Positions 24,905-34,052 of a stretch of 64,000 nt of DNA are shown in pieces (positions within the stretch are counted from its first letter, which is position 1; each line of letters starts with the position of its first letter). The notes under the pieces are model-generated. The model searched no databases. It saw only the letters and a list, made by a program, of their open reading frames with translations, and was not told the DNA's origin. The position numbers and the translations under genes are program-made. The stretch comes from Yanshouia hominis (lineage in GTDB: Bacteria; Bacillota; Clostridia; Oscillospirales; Ruminococcaceae), in assembly GCA_014385025.1 (NCBI GenBank), contig JACRTB010000010.1, forward strand, positions 62,001-126,000, written 5' to 3'.

Positions 24905-25041
24905 CGAAAACATGGTGGAGTAGTTTGCGCGGCCCGCTACCGCGTGTCAAGTCAACAGGATGCGGCTGCCGCCGCTGGCTTGCCTTAATGAACGAGAACT
25001 GTGTGCGGACAGGGGGACCTGTCCGCACATGGTTCTTTTTT
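24905..25041 (+). promoter_or_regulatory. Probable Mn2+ riboswitch (yybP-ykoY type) with terminator
   Basis: The leader before mntP contains GGAGTAG near its 5' end and CAAGTCAACA plus GGCTTGCC further on, words that match the two Mn-binding loops of yybP-ykoY RNAs. A 12-bp terminator hairpin follows (TGTGCGGACAGG/CCTGTCCGCACA, 25002-25029) with a T-rich tail to about 25041. Manganese binding should favour read-through into the exporter gene. The family match is by eye and imperfect. Confidence 0.65.
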
Positions 25042-25083
25042 GCGGCAGTGCGGCGCACGCAAAAGCAAGGGAGGAAACCCCAA

Positions 25084-25626
25084 ATGGGAATCGGAGAAAT
25101 TGTTCTGATCGGGCTGGGACTCAGTATGGATGCGGTGGCGGTTTCGGCTTCCAACGCCATGTGCTTCCCGCGCGAACGGCTGCGGCTTTTGGAAATGGCG
25201 GTCTGGTTCGCGGTCTTTCAGGGTGCAATGCCGCTGGCCGGATTTTTGGCGGCGGGGGCCGCTTCGGATCTCGTTGCCCGGATGGGAGGCTGGCTGGCGC
25301 TGCTGATTCTCGGCTGGGTGGGCGGACAGATGATCCGCTCCGGACTTTCCCATGAGGAGGAGCGATGTCCCGCAGGGGGGCTGACCCGCCGCACTCTGCT
25401 GGTGCAGGCGGTTGCAACGAGCATCGACGCGCTTGCGGTCGGCGTCGGCCTGCGGGCGGCGGGCGCGGAGATTTTTCCGGCGTTTCTGGTGATTCCCGCC
25501 GTCACCCTGCTCTGCTGCCTCGCTTCTGTGGAGGCCGGCCGGCGGATCGGCGGATGGTTCGGCCGCAGGGCTGAGTTCTGTGGCGGGATCATTCTGGTCC
25601 TCATCGGCATCAGGCAGGTGCTGTAA
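25084..25626 (+). CDS. mntP: Manganese exporter MntP
   Basis: A 180-residue protein with six membrane segments. It carries the paired Mn-binding motifs of the family, GLSMDAVAVSASNAM in the first half and ATSIDALAVGVGL in the second. It exports excess Mn2+ across the cell membrane. ATG 25084 follows GGGAGG at a short distance. It is preceded by the riboswitch-like leader, the usual control of mntP. Confidence 0.95.
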   Translation: MGIGEIVLIGLGLSMDAVAVSASNAMCFPRERLRLLEMAVWFAVFQGAMPLAGFLAAGAASDLVARMGGWLALLILGWVGGQMIRSGLSHEEERCPAGGLTRRTLLVQAVATSIDALAVGVGLRAAGAEIFPAFLVIPAVTLLCCLASVEAGRRIGGWFGRRAEFCGGIILVLIGIRQVL

Positions 25627-25652
25627 AAAACGGGCGGCGGAAACGGCGATGT

Positions 25653-25687
25653 AATCAAAACCATCAGTTCAACCGGTGGTTTTGATT
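25653..25687 (+). terminator. Hairpin after mntP
   Basis: AATCAAAACCA pairs with TGGTTTTGATT over 11 bp. There is no clear T-run after it, so this is a weak terminator or RNA stabiliser. Confidence 0.5.
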
Positions 25688-26004
25688 GCTGGTTACGGAA
25701 ACCACCGGCTCTTCCGGCGGAGGCGCCCCGTAAAAAAGCTTCAGCTCAAGCACCAAGCGAAGCGAACCGCCAACAGCCGACTCTACAGTGTGGGAAAGTT
25801 TTTATTTTCTTTCCCGCCTGCCCGGTGAGCGGGCGCGCTCGAGCGGCGCCATGCCCTCTGCCGCTCAGACAGCGAAACTTTTTCTATCGAGATCTTTTGT
25901 GATTCAAAGGCCGACTGCTTCTCGATTCTTTTCGTTTGCACCTTGAGGCGAAGGCTTTTATTCTCACCGGCAGAGCAGGCGGCTCGGTTCGCCGAAGCGA
26001 TACC
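25688..26004. other. Intergenic, no gene seen
   Basis: Only unsupported short frames; no promoter, repeat or RNA structure stood out. Confidence 0.5.
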
Positions 26005-26038
26005 AAAAGCCGGCGTCTGTGAAAGACGCCGGCTTTTT
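26005..26038. terminator. Terminator downstream of the ABC importer operon
   Basis: AAAAGCCGGCGTCT and its complement form a 14-bp stem with a short loop and T-runs on both strands. It ends the minus-strand ABC operon. Confidence 0.88.
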
Positions 26039-26199
26039 CTGCCGCGGCGGCGGGCCCATGCTGTTTTCTGATGGGAGCGGTCGCGGGGCGGCACTGGCAA
26101 AATGGGAACGGGAGCGCGTCCTGACCCCAAGGCCGCCGAGGCTCCGCCGGCGCCGGAGCACATTTCACAGCGCTCCTTTGCCGCCGGCGCGCGGCCGCT

Positions 26200-27219
26200 T
26201 TATCCGATTGATTCCACTGCCTTTTGGGCAAAACTGTTGTCAACAACGGACGTAAAGGAGACGCGCTTTTCGAGTTCTCCCGCCTGCTCCATGACCGTCT
26301 GAAGCTTATCGAAGGCCTCCTCCTTCATGACCGGGGTGGACATAAAGGCGTCGATCTCGGCATGGCGCCGGCAGACCCGTTCGAGCAGGTCAATGTCGTT
26401 GTCGGGGAAGAAGGGAGCAATGGCCTCGGCAACCTCGCGGGGAGTGTGGCCGGCAACCCATTTCTGTCCCTTGTAAACCGCATTGGTGAAGGCCTGAATG
26501 ACCTCCGGGCTCTCGTCGATAAAGTTCTTGGACGCATAATAGCAGGTGTAGGGCATCTCGCCGGACTGTTCGCCGATCGAGGCGAGGACATATCCCTTGC
26601 CCTCGAGTTCGACGGCGGAGGCGGTCGGTTCGAACAGCGCGACATAATCTCCCTGCCCGCCGGTGAAGGCTCCGGCCATCAGCGCGAACTGCACCGAGGA
26701 ATCCACCGTCAGATCGACGTTGGGGGTCAGGCCGTTTTCACGCAGAACGTATTCCAGCGTCATCAGCGGAACCCCGCCCTTGCGCCCGCCGATCAGATCG
26801 CTGCCCCGAAGCTGCTCAAAGGAGAAGCCGCCATCCGGCGCGGGTTCGCGTCCGACGAGAAACGCGCCGTCCCGTTTGGTCAGCTGGGCAAAGACGACCG
26901 GATAGTTGGCCCGGCCCTCCTGCATGACATAGATGGCCGCCTCAGGGCCGGAAAAGCCGATATCCACCTGCCCCGCGAGCACCGCCGTCATCACCTTGTC
27001 GGCCCCCTGACCGGTGACCAGCTCCACCTCAAGCCCTTCCTCGGCAAAAAAGCCCTGGGTGACCGCAGCATACTGCGGCGCGTAGAAAACCGAGCGGGCC
27101 ACCTCGCTGACGGTGAGCTTTGTCAGCTCCTTGGGCTCCTCGGGTTTGGCACCGCACCCTGCAAACAGGGTAAGACTCAGCCCGGCGGCGAGCATCAGGG
27201 AAAGAATTCTTTTTTTCAT
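26200..27219 (-). CDS. ABC importer substrate-binding lipoprotein (SsuA/NMT1 type)
   Basis: A 339-residue lipoprotein (lipobox LFAGC) of the SsuA/TauA/ThiY fold: LTVSEVARSVFYAPQYAAVT, GFFAEEGLEVELVTGQGADK and AGQVDIGFSGPEAA are the typical first-lobe motifs. This class binds sulfonates, nitrate, pyrimidine precursors or riboflavin; the ligand here is unknown. It is the last gene of an ATPase-permease-binding protein operon. Confidence 0.92.
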   Translation of the reverse strand: MKKRILSLMLAAGLSLTLFAGCGAKPEEPKELTKLTVSEVARSVFYAPQYAAVTQGFFAEEGLEVELVTGQGADKVMTAVLAGQVDIGFSGPEAAIYVMQEGRANYPVVFAQLTKRDGAFLVGREPAPDGGFSFEQLRGSDLIGGRKGGVPLMTLEYVLRENGLTPNVDLTVDSSVQFALMAGAFTGGQGDYVALFEPTASAVELEGKGYVLASIGEQSGEMPYTCYYASKNFIDESPEVIQAFTNAVYKGQKWVAGHTPREVAEAIAPFFPDNDIDLLERVCRRHAEIDAFMSTPVMKEEAFDKLQTVMEQAGELEKRVSFTSVVDNSFAQKAVESIG

Positions 27220-27253
27220 CGGATTACCTCCAGTCGTTTCTCGGCCCGGTGGC

Positions 27254-28075
27254 CTAGCCGTTTACGCCCCGGCGGCGCAACAGCCTTTGTTCAATCCATT
27301 GTATGCAGAAATACATGCAGGCTGCCACCACAGAAAGAATAACCACGCTCGCCATGACCAGGTCAAGCTGGAACACCTGGCTGCCGTAGACGACGAGATA
27401 ACCGAGTCCGGCCCGGGAAATCAGAAATTCGCCGACGATCACCCCGACCCACGACATGCCGACATTGATCTTTAAAGAGCTCAGAATAGTCGGCAGATTG
27501 GCGGGCAGTACGACCCGGCAGAGCACGCCGAGCCGCCCGGCGCCGAAGCTCTCAACCAGACGGATCATGTCCCGGTCGGTCGAGAGAAAACCGTTGAGCA
27601 CCTCAAGAATGCTGACAACCAGTGAAATCGACAGGGCGATGACGATGATGGCAAGGGGGCCCGCGCCGAGCCAGACGATGAAGATGGGACCCAGTGCGAT
27701 TTTCGGCAGCGCATTGAGCACAACGAGATAGGGTTCGAGCACCCGGCAGAGAAACGGAGAGCACCAGAGCGCAACGGCGATGAGGGTGCCAAGCACCGTG
27801 CCGCCGAGAAAACCACAGACGACCTCAAAGGTGGTGACGGAGAGGTGCTGCCAGAGCTCGCCCCGGGAGATGAGGTTCAGAATGCTCCCGGTAAAACGGG
27901 AAGGGCTGCTGGTGATAAAGGGGTCGATCGTGCCCCAGCGCGCCGCTGTCTCCCAAAGAAGAAGCAGGCCGGCCAGCAGCCCGATTTTGGCGGAGCGCAC
28001 CAGCAGGCGGTCCCGGCGGCGCCGGCGCAGCCATGCGGTGCGCTCCGGCGAGACGGGTCCTTCAGACATGGACAT
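27254..28075 (-). CDS. ABC importer permease (SsuC/TauC type)
   Basis: A 273-residue protein with about six membrane segments and the EAA-loop region ESFGAGRLGVLCRVVLP that contacts the ATPase. ATG 28075 is chosen for GGAGG upstream; the gene overlaps the ATPase gene by 14 bases. It forms the membrane channel for the binding protein encoded downstream. Confidence 0.93.
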   Translation of the reverse strand: MSMSEGPVSPERTAWLRRRRRDRLLVRSAKIGLLAGLLLLWETAARWGTIDPFITSSPSRFTGSILNLISRGELWQHLSVTTFEVVCGFLGGTVLGTLIAVALWCSPFLCRVLEPYLVVLNALPKIALGPIFIVWLGAGPLAIIVIALSISLVVSILEVLNGFLSTDRDMIRLVESFGAGRLGVLCRVVLPANLPTILSSLKINVGMSWVGVIVGEFLISRAGLGYLVVYGSQVFQLDLVMASVVILSVVAACMYFCIQWIEQRLLRRRGVNG

Positions 28076-28820
28076 CGATATCCCTCCAGATCTGGTTGAA
28101 ATATTCCCGGAATTCCGGTTCCTCCCGGCATTGAAGCGGGCTTTTGCGGCCCGCCGCGAACCGGATGTCATAGATGGATTTGATGACTGCCGGCCTCTTG
28201 GTCAGAACGATGACCCGGTCGGAAAGGGAAACCGCCTCTGAGATGTCGTGGGTGACCATCATCGCGGTTTTGCCCTCCCGGCGGATAATCGAGTAGATAT
28301 CGTCCGCCACCGCCAGCCGGGTCTGGTAGTCGAGCGCCGAAAACGCCTCGTCGAGCAGCAGAAGCTGCGGGCGCACCGCGAGGGTGCGGATGAGCGCGGC
28401 GCGCTGGCGCATCCCGCCCGAGAGCTGGCCGGGGAAGCAGTCGCGAAACTCCCAAAGACCGTAGGTTTTCAGCAGAGAATCGGCGTACTCCTCCGCGGCT
28501 CTCAGCCCCCCGCCCTTGATTTCCGCTCCCAGAAGCACATTGCGGCGGATCGTCCGCCAGGGAAATAAGCTGTCCTTTTGCAGCATATAGCCGATGGAGC
28601 CGTCCCCCGCGAGACGAATCTCTCCGGCGGTAGGGGACAGCAGCCCGGCGATGATCGAGAGCAGGGTGGATTTCCCGCAGCCCGAAGGCCCGATCACGCT
28701 GACGAATTCCCCGTCCGCCACCGAAAAGGAAAGATCGCGGATCGCCTCGATCTCTCCTTCGGCCGATTGATATGTCAAGGCGAGGTTTGAAACCTGGACC
28801 ATGATGTTTTGTTCACTCAA
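28062..28820 (-). CDS. ABC importer ATPase (SsuB/TauB type)
   Basis: A 252-residue ATPase with Walker A GPSGCGKST, Q-loop MLQKDSLFPW, signature LSGGMRQR, Walker B LLLLDEAFSALD and the switch His in VTHDISEAV. The start is TTG at 28820 with GAGGAGGG upstream. It powers the SsuA-like importer and is the first gene of the operon. Confidence 0.95.
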   Translation of the reverse strand: MSEQNIMVQVSNLALTYQSAEGEIEAIRDLSFSVADGEFVSVIGPSGCGKSTLLSIIAGLLSPTAGEIRLAGDGSIGYMLQKDSLFPWRTIRRNVLLGAEIKGGGLRAAEEYADSLLKTYGLWEFRDCFPGQLSGGMRQRAALIRTLAVRPQLLLLDEAFSALDYQTRLAVADDIYSIIRREGKTAMMVTHDISEAVSLSDRVIVLTKRPAVIKSIYDIRFAAGRKSPLQCREEPEFREYFNQIWRDIDVHV

Positions 28821-28953
28821 AATAAAACCCTCCTCACGATATCATATTCCCGCCCGGCGGTATCGGCCCCTGCGGATTTCCTGCAAAGAGCATCCACACC
28901 CGGCATGTCTGCGCGTTTTTGGGATACAGTATCGGGGGAAGGAAGGGACTGTC

Positions 28954-29223
28954 ATGAACGAAAAAATCTATCGTTTCCGCGCTGTGCTGAAAAAGGTGCC
29001 GGATATCGACGGTGCTTACATTGAATTCCCGGGCGACGCGCGGCAGGAGTTTGGCAAAGGACGTGTGAAGGTCTCGGCCCGCTTCGACGGGATTCCCTAT
29101 GAGGGGAGCCTTGTCAGGATGGGGACGCCGGGGCATATTCTGGGCGTTCGCAAATCGATCCGCGCGCGGCTCGGAAAGGAACCGGGCGATGAAATCGAAG
29201 TGGAGCTTTGGGAGCGGGAATAG
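28954..29223 (+). CDS. DUF1905 protein
   Basis: An 89-residue beta-rich protein (YRFRAVLKKVPDIDGAYIEF, then GRVKVSARFDG and HILGVRKSIRARLGKEPGD) matching DUF1905, a small barrel of unknown role sometimes fused to YdeI-like domains. ATG 28954 has AAGGAAGG upstream. It is a single gene divergent from the ABC operon. Confidence 0.85.
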   Translation: MNEKIYRFRAVLKKVPDIDGAYIEFPGDARQEFGKGRVKVSARFDGIPYEGSLVRMGTPGHILGVRKSIRARLGKEPGDEIEVELWERE

Positions 29224-29449
29224 CCTTCTGCATGTTTGCGCCGGGAAAGCCCCTTCCCGTGCGGCAAAAGGCTGATCTGCCCAAATGGACCTTCCGCATA
29301 TCCGCGCGGAAAAGGTCCGCCTGCTTTCGGCTGTTCTCGACGGCGGATCTGTGCTATTCTCATAGGGTTGTTCGGACGGCGGGAGCCGGCGGGGTCCGCC
29401 GCCCGGTCCGCCCGGGAGGAGAATTGGTCGCATTTTGCAGATATGACGC

Positions 29450-29467
29450 AAAAATTGTACAATTTTT
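29450..29467. promoter_or_regulatory. AT-rich palindrome upstream of the glycogen operon
   Basis: AAAAATTGTACAATTTTT is a perfect 18-bp palindrome, 54 bases before the -35 of the glgB promoter. It may be an operator or the end of an upstream transcript. Apart from this, 29,224-29,520 holds nothing I can name. Confidence 0.4.
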
Positions 29468-29520
29468 ACATGAATTACCCCAAATGAAAGAAAAAAATTA
29501 TTCCAAATGAGCGGTCCATC

Positions 29521-29549
29521 TTGAATGAAGAGGGTGATTCTGGTAAAAT
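29521..29549 (+). promoter_or_regulatory. Sigma-A promoter of the glg operon
   Basis: TTGAAT (29521-29526) and TAAAAT (29544-29549) with a 17-base spacer. It lies very close to glgB, giving a leader of only about 15 bases that begins almost at the ribosome site. Confidence 0.7.
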
Positions 29550-29570
29550 GTAAAAAAGGAGGTGGCGCCG

Positions 29571-31487
29571 ATGAATCCAAAGAGCATCGAGCTTCCCGCG
29601 TACCTGTTCCATCAGGGGACCAACTACCGAAGTCAGGAGCTTCTGGGGGCGCATCCCATCCGCCGAGGACGGGGTTATGCCACCGTGTTCCGCGTCTGGG
29701 CGCCGAACGCCGCGGCTGTTTCGGTAGTGGGGGATTTCAACGCATGGGACCGCACCGCCGCCCCGATGACCAGAATTACCGAACAGGGAATCTGGGAGTG
29801 CGTGATCCGCAAGAGGAAACGGTTTGATTCCTACAAATACGCCGTCGAAACCCGTGACGGCCGGGTGCTGATGAAGGCGGACCCGTACGGCTTCCACACC
29901 GAATGCCCGCCTCAGACCGCGTCGAAGTACTACCCGCTGGACCGCTACGAATGGCAGGACGCCGAATGGATGGCCGCGCGCACCAAAAGACGTCATCTCA
30001 CCGAACCGCTGAATATTTACGAGGTGCACGCCGGGTCATGGAGGACCTACCCCGACGGGACCCCGTTCGGCTACCGCAAGCTGGCCGACGAGCTTTCCGA
30101 TTATGCGGCGGGAATGGGGTATACCCATATCGAGCTGCTTCCGGTTTCGGAATACCCCTTCGAAGGCTCGTGGGGCTATCAGGCCACCGGTTATTTCGCG
30201 CCCACCGCCCGCTATGGCGAGCCGGACGATTTCAAATATTTTGTCGACCGGTGCCACCGGCGGGGGATCGGAGTCATCCTTGACTGGGTCGGCGGGCACT
30301 TCCCGCGCGACGCGCAGGGCCTTTTTGAATTCGACGGACAGCCGCTCTACGAATATCAGGACATGCGCAAGGGCGACCAGCCCCAGTGGGGAACAAGGGT
30401 GTTTGATTTTGGACGCAACGAGGTGCAGTGCTTCCTCGTTTCGAACGCGCTGTTCTGGATCGAGGAATATCATATCGACGGCATCCGGGTGGACGCCGTG
30501 GCCTCGATGCTCTATCTGGACTATGGCCGGGAGGAAGGCCAGTGGGCCAGAAACGAGCAGGGCGGACGTGAAAATCTCGAGGCGGTCGCTTTCCTGAAAA
30601 AGCTCAATTCCGAAATTCTCACCCGGCATCCCGATGCGATGATGATCGCGGAGGAATCCTCGGCATGGCCGATGGTCACGAAGCCGCCTTATATCGGGGG
30701 GCTCGGCTTTACCTTCAAATGGAACATGGGCTGGATGAACGATTCGCTTGCCTATATTGCCCTTGATCCCGTCTACCGCAGCTATCACCATGACAAGCTG
30801 ACCTTCGGAATGTTCTATGCGTTCTCAGAAAATTTCATCCTTCCGATCAGCCATGACGAGGTGGTGCACGGCAAACGTTCGCTGGTCAACAAGATGCCGG
30901 GCGATTACTGGCAGAAATTTGCCGGATTTCGCGCTTTTCTCGGCTATATGATGGCACATCCAGGCAAGAAGCTCAATTTTATGGGTTCCGAGTTCGCCCA
31001 GTTTATCGAGTGGGATTACAAAAAGGAGCTTGATTGGCTGCTGCTCGACTATCCCGCGCACCGGCAGGCGCAGGAATACGTCCGTTGTCTCAACCACGTC
31101 TACCGGTCCACGCGGCCGCTCTACGAGGTCGAAAATTCATGGGAGGGATTCCGCTGGCTGGTGGTGGACGACAGCGCGCAGAACGTCATCGCCTTTGCGC
31201 GCTTTGACGAGCGGGGCCGCGCTTTGGTCGCGGTGATCAATTTTTCCCCGGTCGTGCGGGAGCATTACCGCATCGGCGTGCCGCAGGAGGGCGGATATGA
31301 GGAAATTCTCAATTCCGATTCGGTCGAGTTTGGGGGCGGCGGTGTGATGAATCCCGGACCTCTCGCCGCCGAGCCGGTTGCGATGCACGGCTGCCCTCAG
31401 TCGCTGGAAATCACGGTGCCGCCGCTCGCGGCGGTCTACCTGATTGCGGATCCCACCGCCGCGCTGCCCGGACCGGAGCGGCCGTAA
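29571..31487 (+). CDS. glgB: 1,4-alpha-glucan branching enzyme GlgB
   Basis: A 638-residue GH13 enzyme that adds alpha-1,6 branches to glycogen. An N-terminal CBM48 domain (FRVWAPNAAAVSVVGDFNAW) precedes the barrel. The nucleophile is the Asp in DGIRVDAVASML, the acid is the Glu in MMIAEESSAWP, and the third acid is in ISHDEVVHGK. ATG 29571 follows AAGGAGGTGG. It is the first gene of glgBCDA. The 3' end of the gene is partly repeated just downstream (31495-31576). Confidence 0.97.
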   Translation: MNPKSIELPAYLFHQGTNYRSQELLGAHPIRRGRGYATVFRVWAPNAAAVSVVGDFNAWDRTAAPMTRITEQGIWECVIRKRKRFDSYKYAVETRDGRVLMKADPYGFHTECPPQTASKYYPLDRYEWQDAEWMAARTKRRHLTEPLNIYEVHAGSWRTYPDGTPFGYRKLADELSDYAAGMGYTHIELLPVSEYPFEGSWGYQATGYFAPTARYGEPDDFKYFVDRCHRRGIGVILDWVGGHFPRDAQGLFEFDGQPLYEYQDMRKGDQPQWGTRVFDFGRNEVQCFLVSNALFWIEEYHIDGIRVDAVASMLYLDYGREEGQWARNEQGGRENLEAVAFLKKLNSEILTRHPDAMMIAEESSAWPMVTKPPYIGGLGFTFKWNMGWMNDSLAYIALDPVYRSYHHDKLTFGMFYAFSENFILPISHDEVVHGKRSLVNKMPGDYWQKFAGFRAFLGYMMAHPGKKLNFMGSEFAQFIEWDYKKELDWLLLDYPAHRQAQEYVRCLNHVYRSTRPLYEVENSWEGFRWLVVDDSAQNVIAFARFDERGRALVAVINFSPVVREHYRIGVPQEGGYEEILNSDSVEFGGGGVMNPGPLAAEPVAMHGCPQSLEITVPPLAAVYLIADPTAALPGPERP

Positions 31488-31576
31488 ACGGCAGTCCCCA
31501 GCCGCTGGAAATCATGGTGCCGCCGCTCGCGGCGGCCGATCTGATTGCGGGTCCCGCCGCTGTGCCGTCCGGGGCC
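31394..31576 (+). repeat. Diverged tandem copy of the glgB 3' end
   Basis: About 82 bases at 31394-31475 recur at 31495-31576 (offset 101) with roughly a dozen changes. The second copy lies after the stop codon and is not translated. It records a short tandem duplication at the gene end, or a former longer C-terminus. Confidence 0.85.
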
Positions 31577-31673
31577 GGATCAATCAGCCCGCGGGTGCGC
31601 GGCATCCGCAACCACGCGCTTGATGACGAGCCGCGGCGCGGCTTTTCAATAAAACTCCTTGGAGGCGAGGCAA

Positions 31674-32900
31674 ATGGCATACAAGAAGGAATGGCTGGCA
31701 ATGCTGCTGGCGGGCGGACAGGGAAGCCGTCTCTACGCGCTGACCCAAAATCTGGCCAAACCGGCCGTCCCCTACGGCGGGAAATACCGCATCATCGACT
31801 TTACCCTTTCCAACTGCGTCAATTCCGGCATCGATACGGTGGGAGTTCTCACCCAGTACCAGCCGCTGGAGCTCAACGATTATATCGGGAGCGGACAGCC
31901 CTGGGATTTGGACCGTAATCATGGAGGGGTACATATTCTGCCCCCCTACCAGAAGAGCAGCGGCTCCAACTGGTATACCGGGACCGCGAACGCCATCTAT
32001 CAGAATATCCGCTTCATCGACCGTTACGACCCCGAGTATGTGGCGATCCTTTCCGGAGACCATATCTACCGGATGGACTACTCCCAGATGCTGAAGAGCC
32101 ACAAGGAGGCCGGCGCCGACTGCACCATCGCGGTGCTCGACGTTCCGCTTGAGGAAGCGTCGCGCTTCGGCATCATGAATGTCGATGAAAATGACCGGAT
32201 TGTAGAATTTGAGGAGAAACCGAAGCACCCCAAGAGCACCCTGGCCTCGATGGGGGTCTATATCTTCACTTGGAAAAGCCTGCGCGAGCAGCTGATCCGG
32301 GATGAGGCGAAGGAAAGCAGCTCCCACGACTTCGGAAAGGACATCATCCCAACCATGCTTGCCGAGCAGAAGAGGATGTTTGTCCACCGGTTCGAGGGCT
32401 ACTGGAAGGACGCCGGCACCATCGATTCGCTCTGGGAGGCGAACATGGACCTTCTGAACCCCAACGTCCCGCTGGAGCTTTACGATCCCGATTGGAAGAT
32501 TTACTCCCGAAACAGCGCACAGCCTCCGCATTTTGTCGGCGGGCACGCCAAGGTTGAAAATTCGATGATTACCGAGGGCTGTGATGTCGATGGAGAGATC
32601 GATTTTTCGATCCTGTTTTCGGGCGTCACGGTGGAGGAGGGCGCGGTGGTCCGGGATTCCATTGTGATGCCGGGCAGCGTTATCCGCAGGGGCGCGGTGG
32701 TGCAGTATGCCATCGTGGCCGAGAACTGCGAGATCGGCGCGGGGAGCGTTGTCGGGGAACGGCCCGAATGCTACGCCGACAGCGGCAAGCCCTGGGGGAT
32801 CGCGGTGATCGGGAACAATGTTTCGGTCGCCCCCGGCGCAAAGGTGTATCCCTGCGAAATCATCAGTCAGAATGTCGGGAAGGAGGCGCCGGAGCAATGA
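31674..32900 (+). CDS. glgC: Glucose-1-phosphate adenylyltransferase GlgC
   Basis: This 408-residue enzyme makes ADP-glucose from ATP and glucose-1-phosphate, the committed step of glycogen synthesis. The nucleotidyltransferase domain has [28 protein letters not shown] and GDHIYRMDY. The C-terminal left-handed beta helix starts at about residue 290 ([17 protein letters not shown]). ATG 31674 has GGAGGCGAGG upstream. Its stop overlaps the glgD start (ATGA). Confidence 0.97.
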   Translation: MAYKKEWLAMLLAGGQGSRLYALTQNLAKPAVPYGGKYRIIDFTLSNCVNSGIDTVGVLTQYQPLELNDYIGSGQPWDLDRNHGGVHILPPYQKSSGSNWYTGTANAIYQNIRFIDRYDPEYVAILSGDHIYRMDYSQMLKSHKEAGADCTIAVLDVPLEEASRFGIMNVDENDRIVEFEEKPKHPKSTLASMGVYIFTWKSLREQLIRDEAKESSSHDFGKDIIPTMLAEQKRMFVHRFEGYWKDAGTIDSLWEANMDLLNPNVPLELYDPDWKIYSRNSAQPPHFVGGHAKVENSMITEGCDVDGEIDFSILFSGVTVEEGAVVRDSIVMPGSVIRRGAVVQYAIVAENCEIGAGSVVGERPECYADSGKPWGIAVIGNNVSVAPGAKVYPCEIISQNVGKEAPEQ

Positions 32901-34021
32901 GAGAGAATCAGGCAATGGGCATCATCATGCCCGGCAAAAACAGACCGCTGCTCGGCGCGCTGCTCGACCGGCGGACGGTGGGGGCCATCCCGTTTGGGGG
33001 ACGGTACCGGCTCATCGATTTTATGCTTTCCAACATGGTCCACTCGGGAATCTGGAACATCGGGATCATTACCCGCAATAAATACGAATCGCTGATGGAG
33101 CATCTGGGCAGCGGCCGGGACTGGGACCTCGCCCGCAAGGACGGCGGGCTTACCCTTCTGCCCCCGATGCTCAACGACCCGGCTTCCGCGATGGCCCGGG
33201 ATTCGCTCTATCTTCTTTCGGATTACCGCCGGTTCCTCACCAACCAGCGGGCGCGCTATATTGTCATCGCCTACGCAAACCTCGTCGGGCAGATCGACTT
33301 CGATACGGCCCTCGAGCAGCATATCGATACCGGTGCGGATATCACGGTCCTCTATAACCATATCGATGACGAGCGGGAGCTGGGGGACGACGCCATCGTC
33401 TACGGCTTTGACGGGGAAGGGCGGGTCAACGATGTGACGATCGGCGCCGCATGGAACGGCCCCTGCGACCGTTCCCTCGGGGCGATCATCATCGGAAAAG
33501 AGAAGCTGCTTTCCTGTCTGGCCACCATGATTCCGCGCAATCAGGGCAGCATTGCCCGCGACCTGCTGCAAAAGGGTTTCGGGGAGATGGAGATCCGCGG
33601 CTTCCGGGTAGAGGGGTACTGCCGTCAGATTCACGACCTCCAGTCCTACTATTCGGTCAGCATGGAGCTGCTTGATCCCGTTGTCCGCCGTCAGGTGTTT
33701 CCGCTGGAAAATCCGGTGCTCACCCGTGTGCGCGACGAGGTTTCTGTGAAGTATGGCCTTTCTTCCAAAGTAAAAAATTCACTGGTTGCCGACGGATGCA
33801 TTATCGATGGGGAGATCGAAAACTGCATCCTGTTCCGGGGCGTCAACGTCAAGAAGGGTGCGCGGCTTTCCAACTGTATCATTATGCAGAACTCCACCGT
33901 GGAATCGAATGCCTCTCTCTCGTACGTCATTACCGACCGGCGGTGCTATATCAAGGAGGGACGCATCCTCTCCGGATTTGAGAGTTATCCCGTCGTGATC
34001 GGCAGCGACAGCGTCGTTTGA
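32897..34021 (+). CDS. glgD: GlgD, regulatory GlgC-like subunit
   Basis: A 374-residue paralogue of GlgC that has lost the catalytic motifs: [16 protein letters not shown] stands where the GGxGxRL loop should be, and [15 protein letters not shown] replaces GDHIY. The beta-helix tail is kept ([20 protein letters not shown]). In Firmicutes GlgD joins GlgC to form a heteromeric, more active ADP-glucose pyrophosphorylase. Translational coupling by the 4-base overlap fits equal dosage of the two. Confidence 0.95.
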   Translation: MRENQAMGIIMPGKNRPLLGALLDRRTVGAIPFGGRYRLIDFMLSNMVHSGIWNIGIITRNKYESLMEHLGSGRDWDLARKDGGLTLLPPMLNDPASAMARDSLYLLSDYRRFLTNQRARYIVIAYANLVGQIDFDTALEQHIDTGADITVLYNHIDDERELGDDAIVYGFDGEGRVNDVTIGAAWNGPCDRSLGAIIIGKEKLLSCLATMIPRNQGSIARDLLQKGFGEMEIRGFRVEGYCRQIHDLQSYYSVSMELLDPVVRRQVFPLENPVLTRVRDEVSVKYGLSSKVKNSLVADGCIIDGEIENCILFRGVNVKKGARLSNCIIMQNSTVESNASLSYVITDRRCYIKEGRILSGFESYPVVIGSDSVV

Positions 34022-34052
34022 CGGCGGCTGTCCTTGAAAGGAGTGATCCGGT

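Noticed and set aside
31584-32915. 443-codon minus-strand open frame opposite glgC
   Set aside because: Shadow frame; glgC is unmistakable and has start, ribosome site and overlap with glgD.
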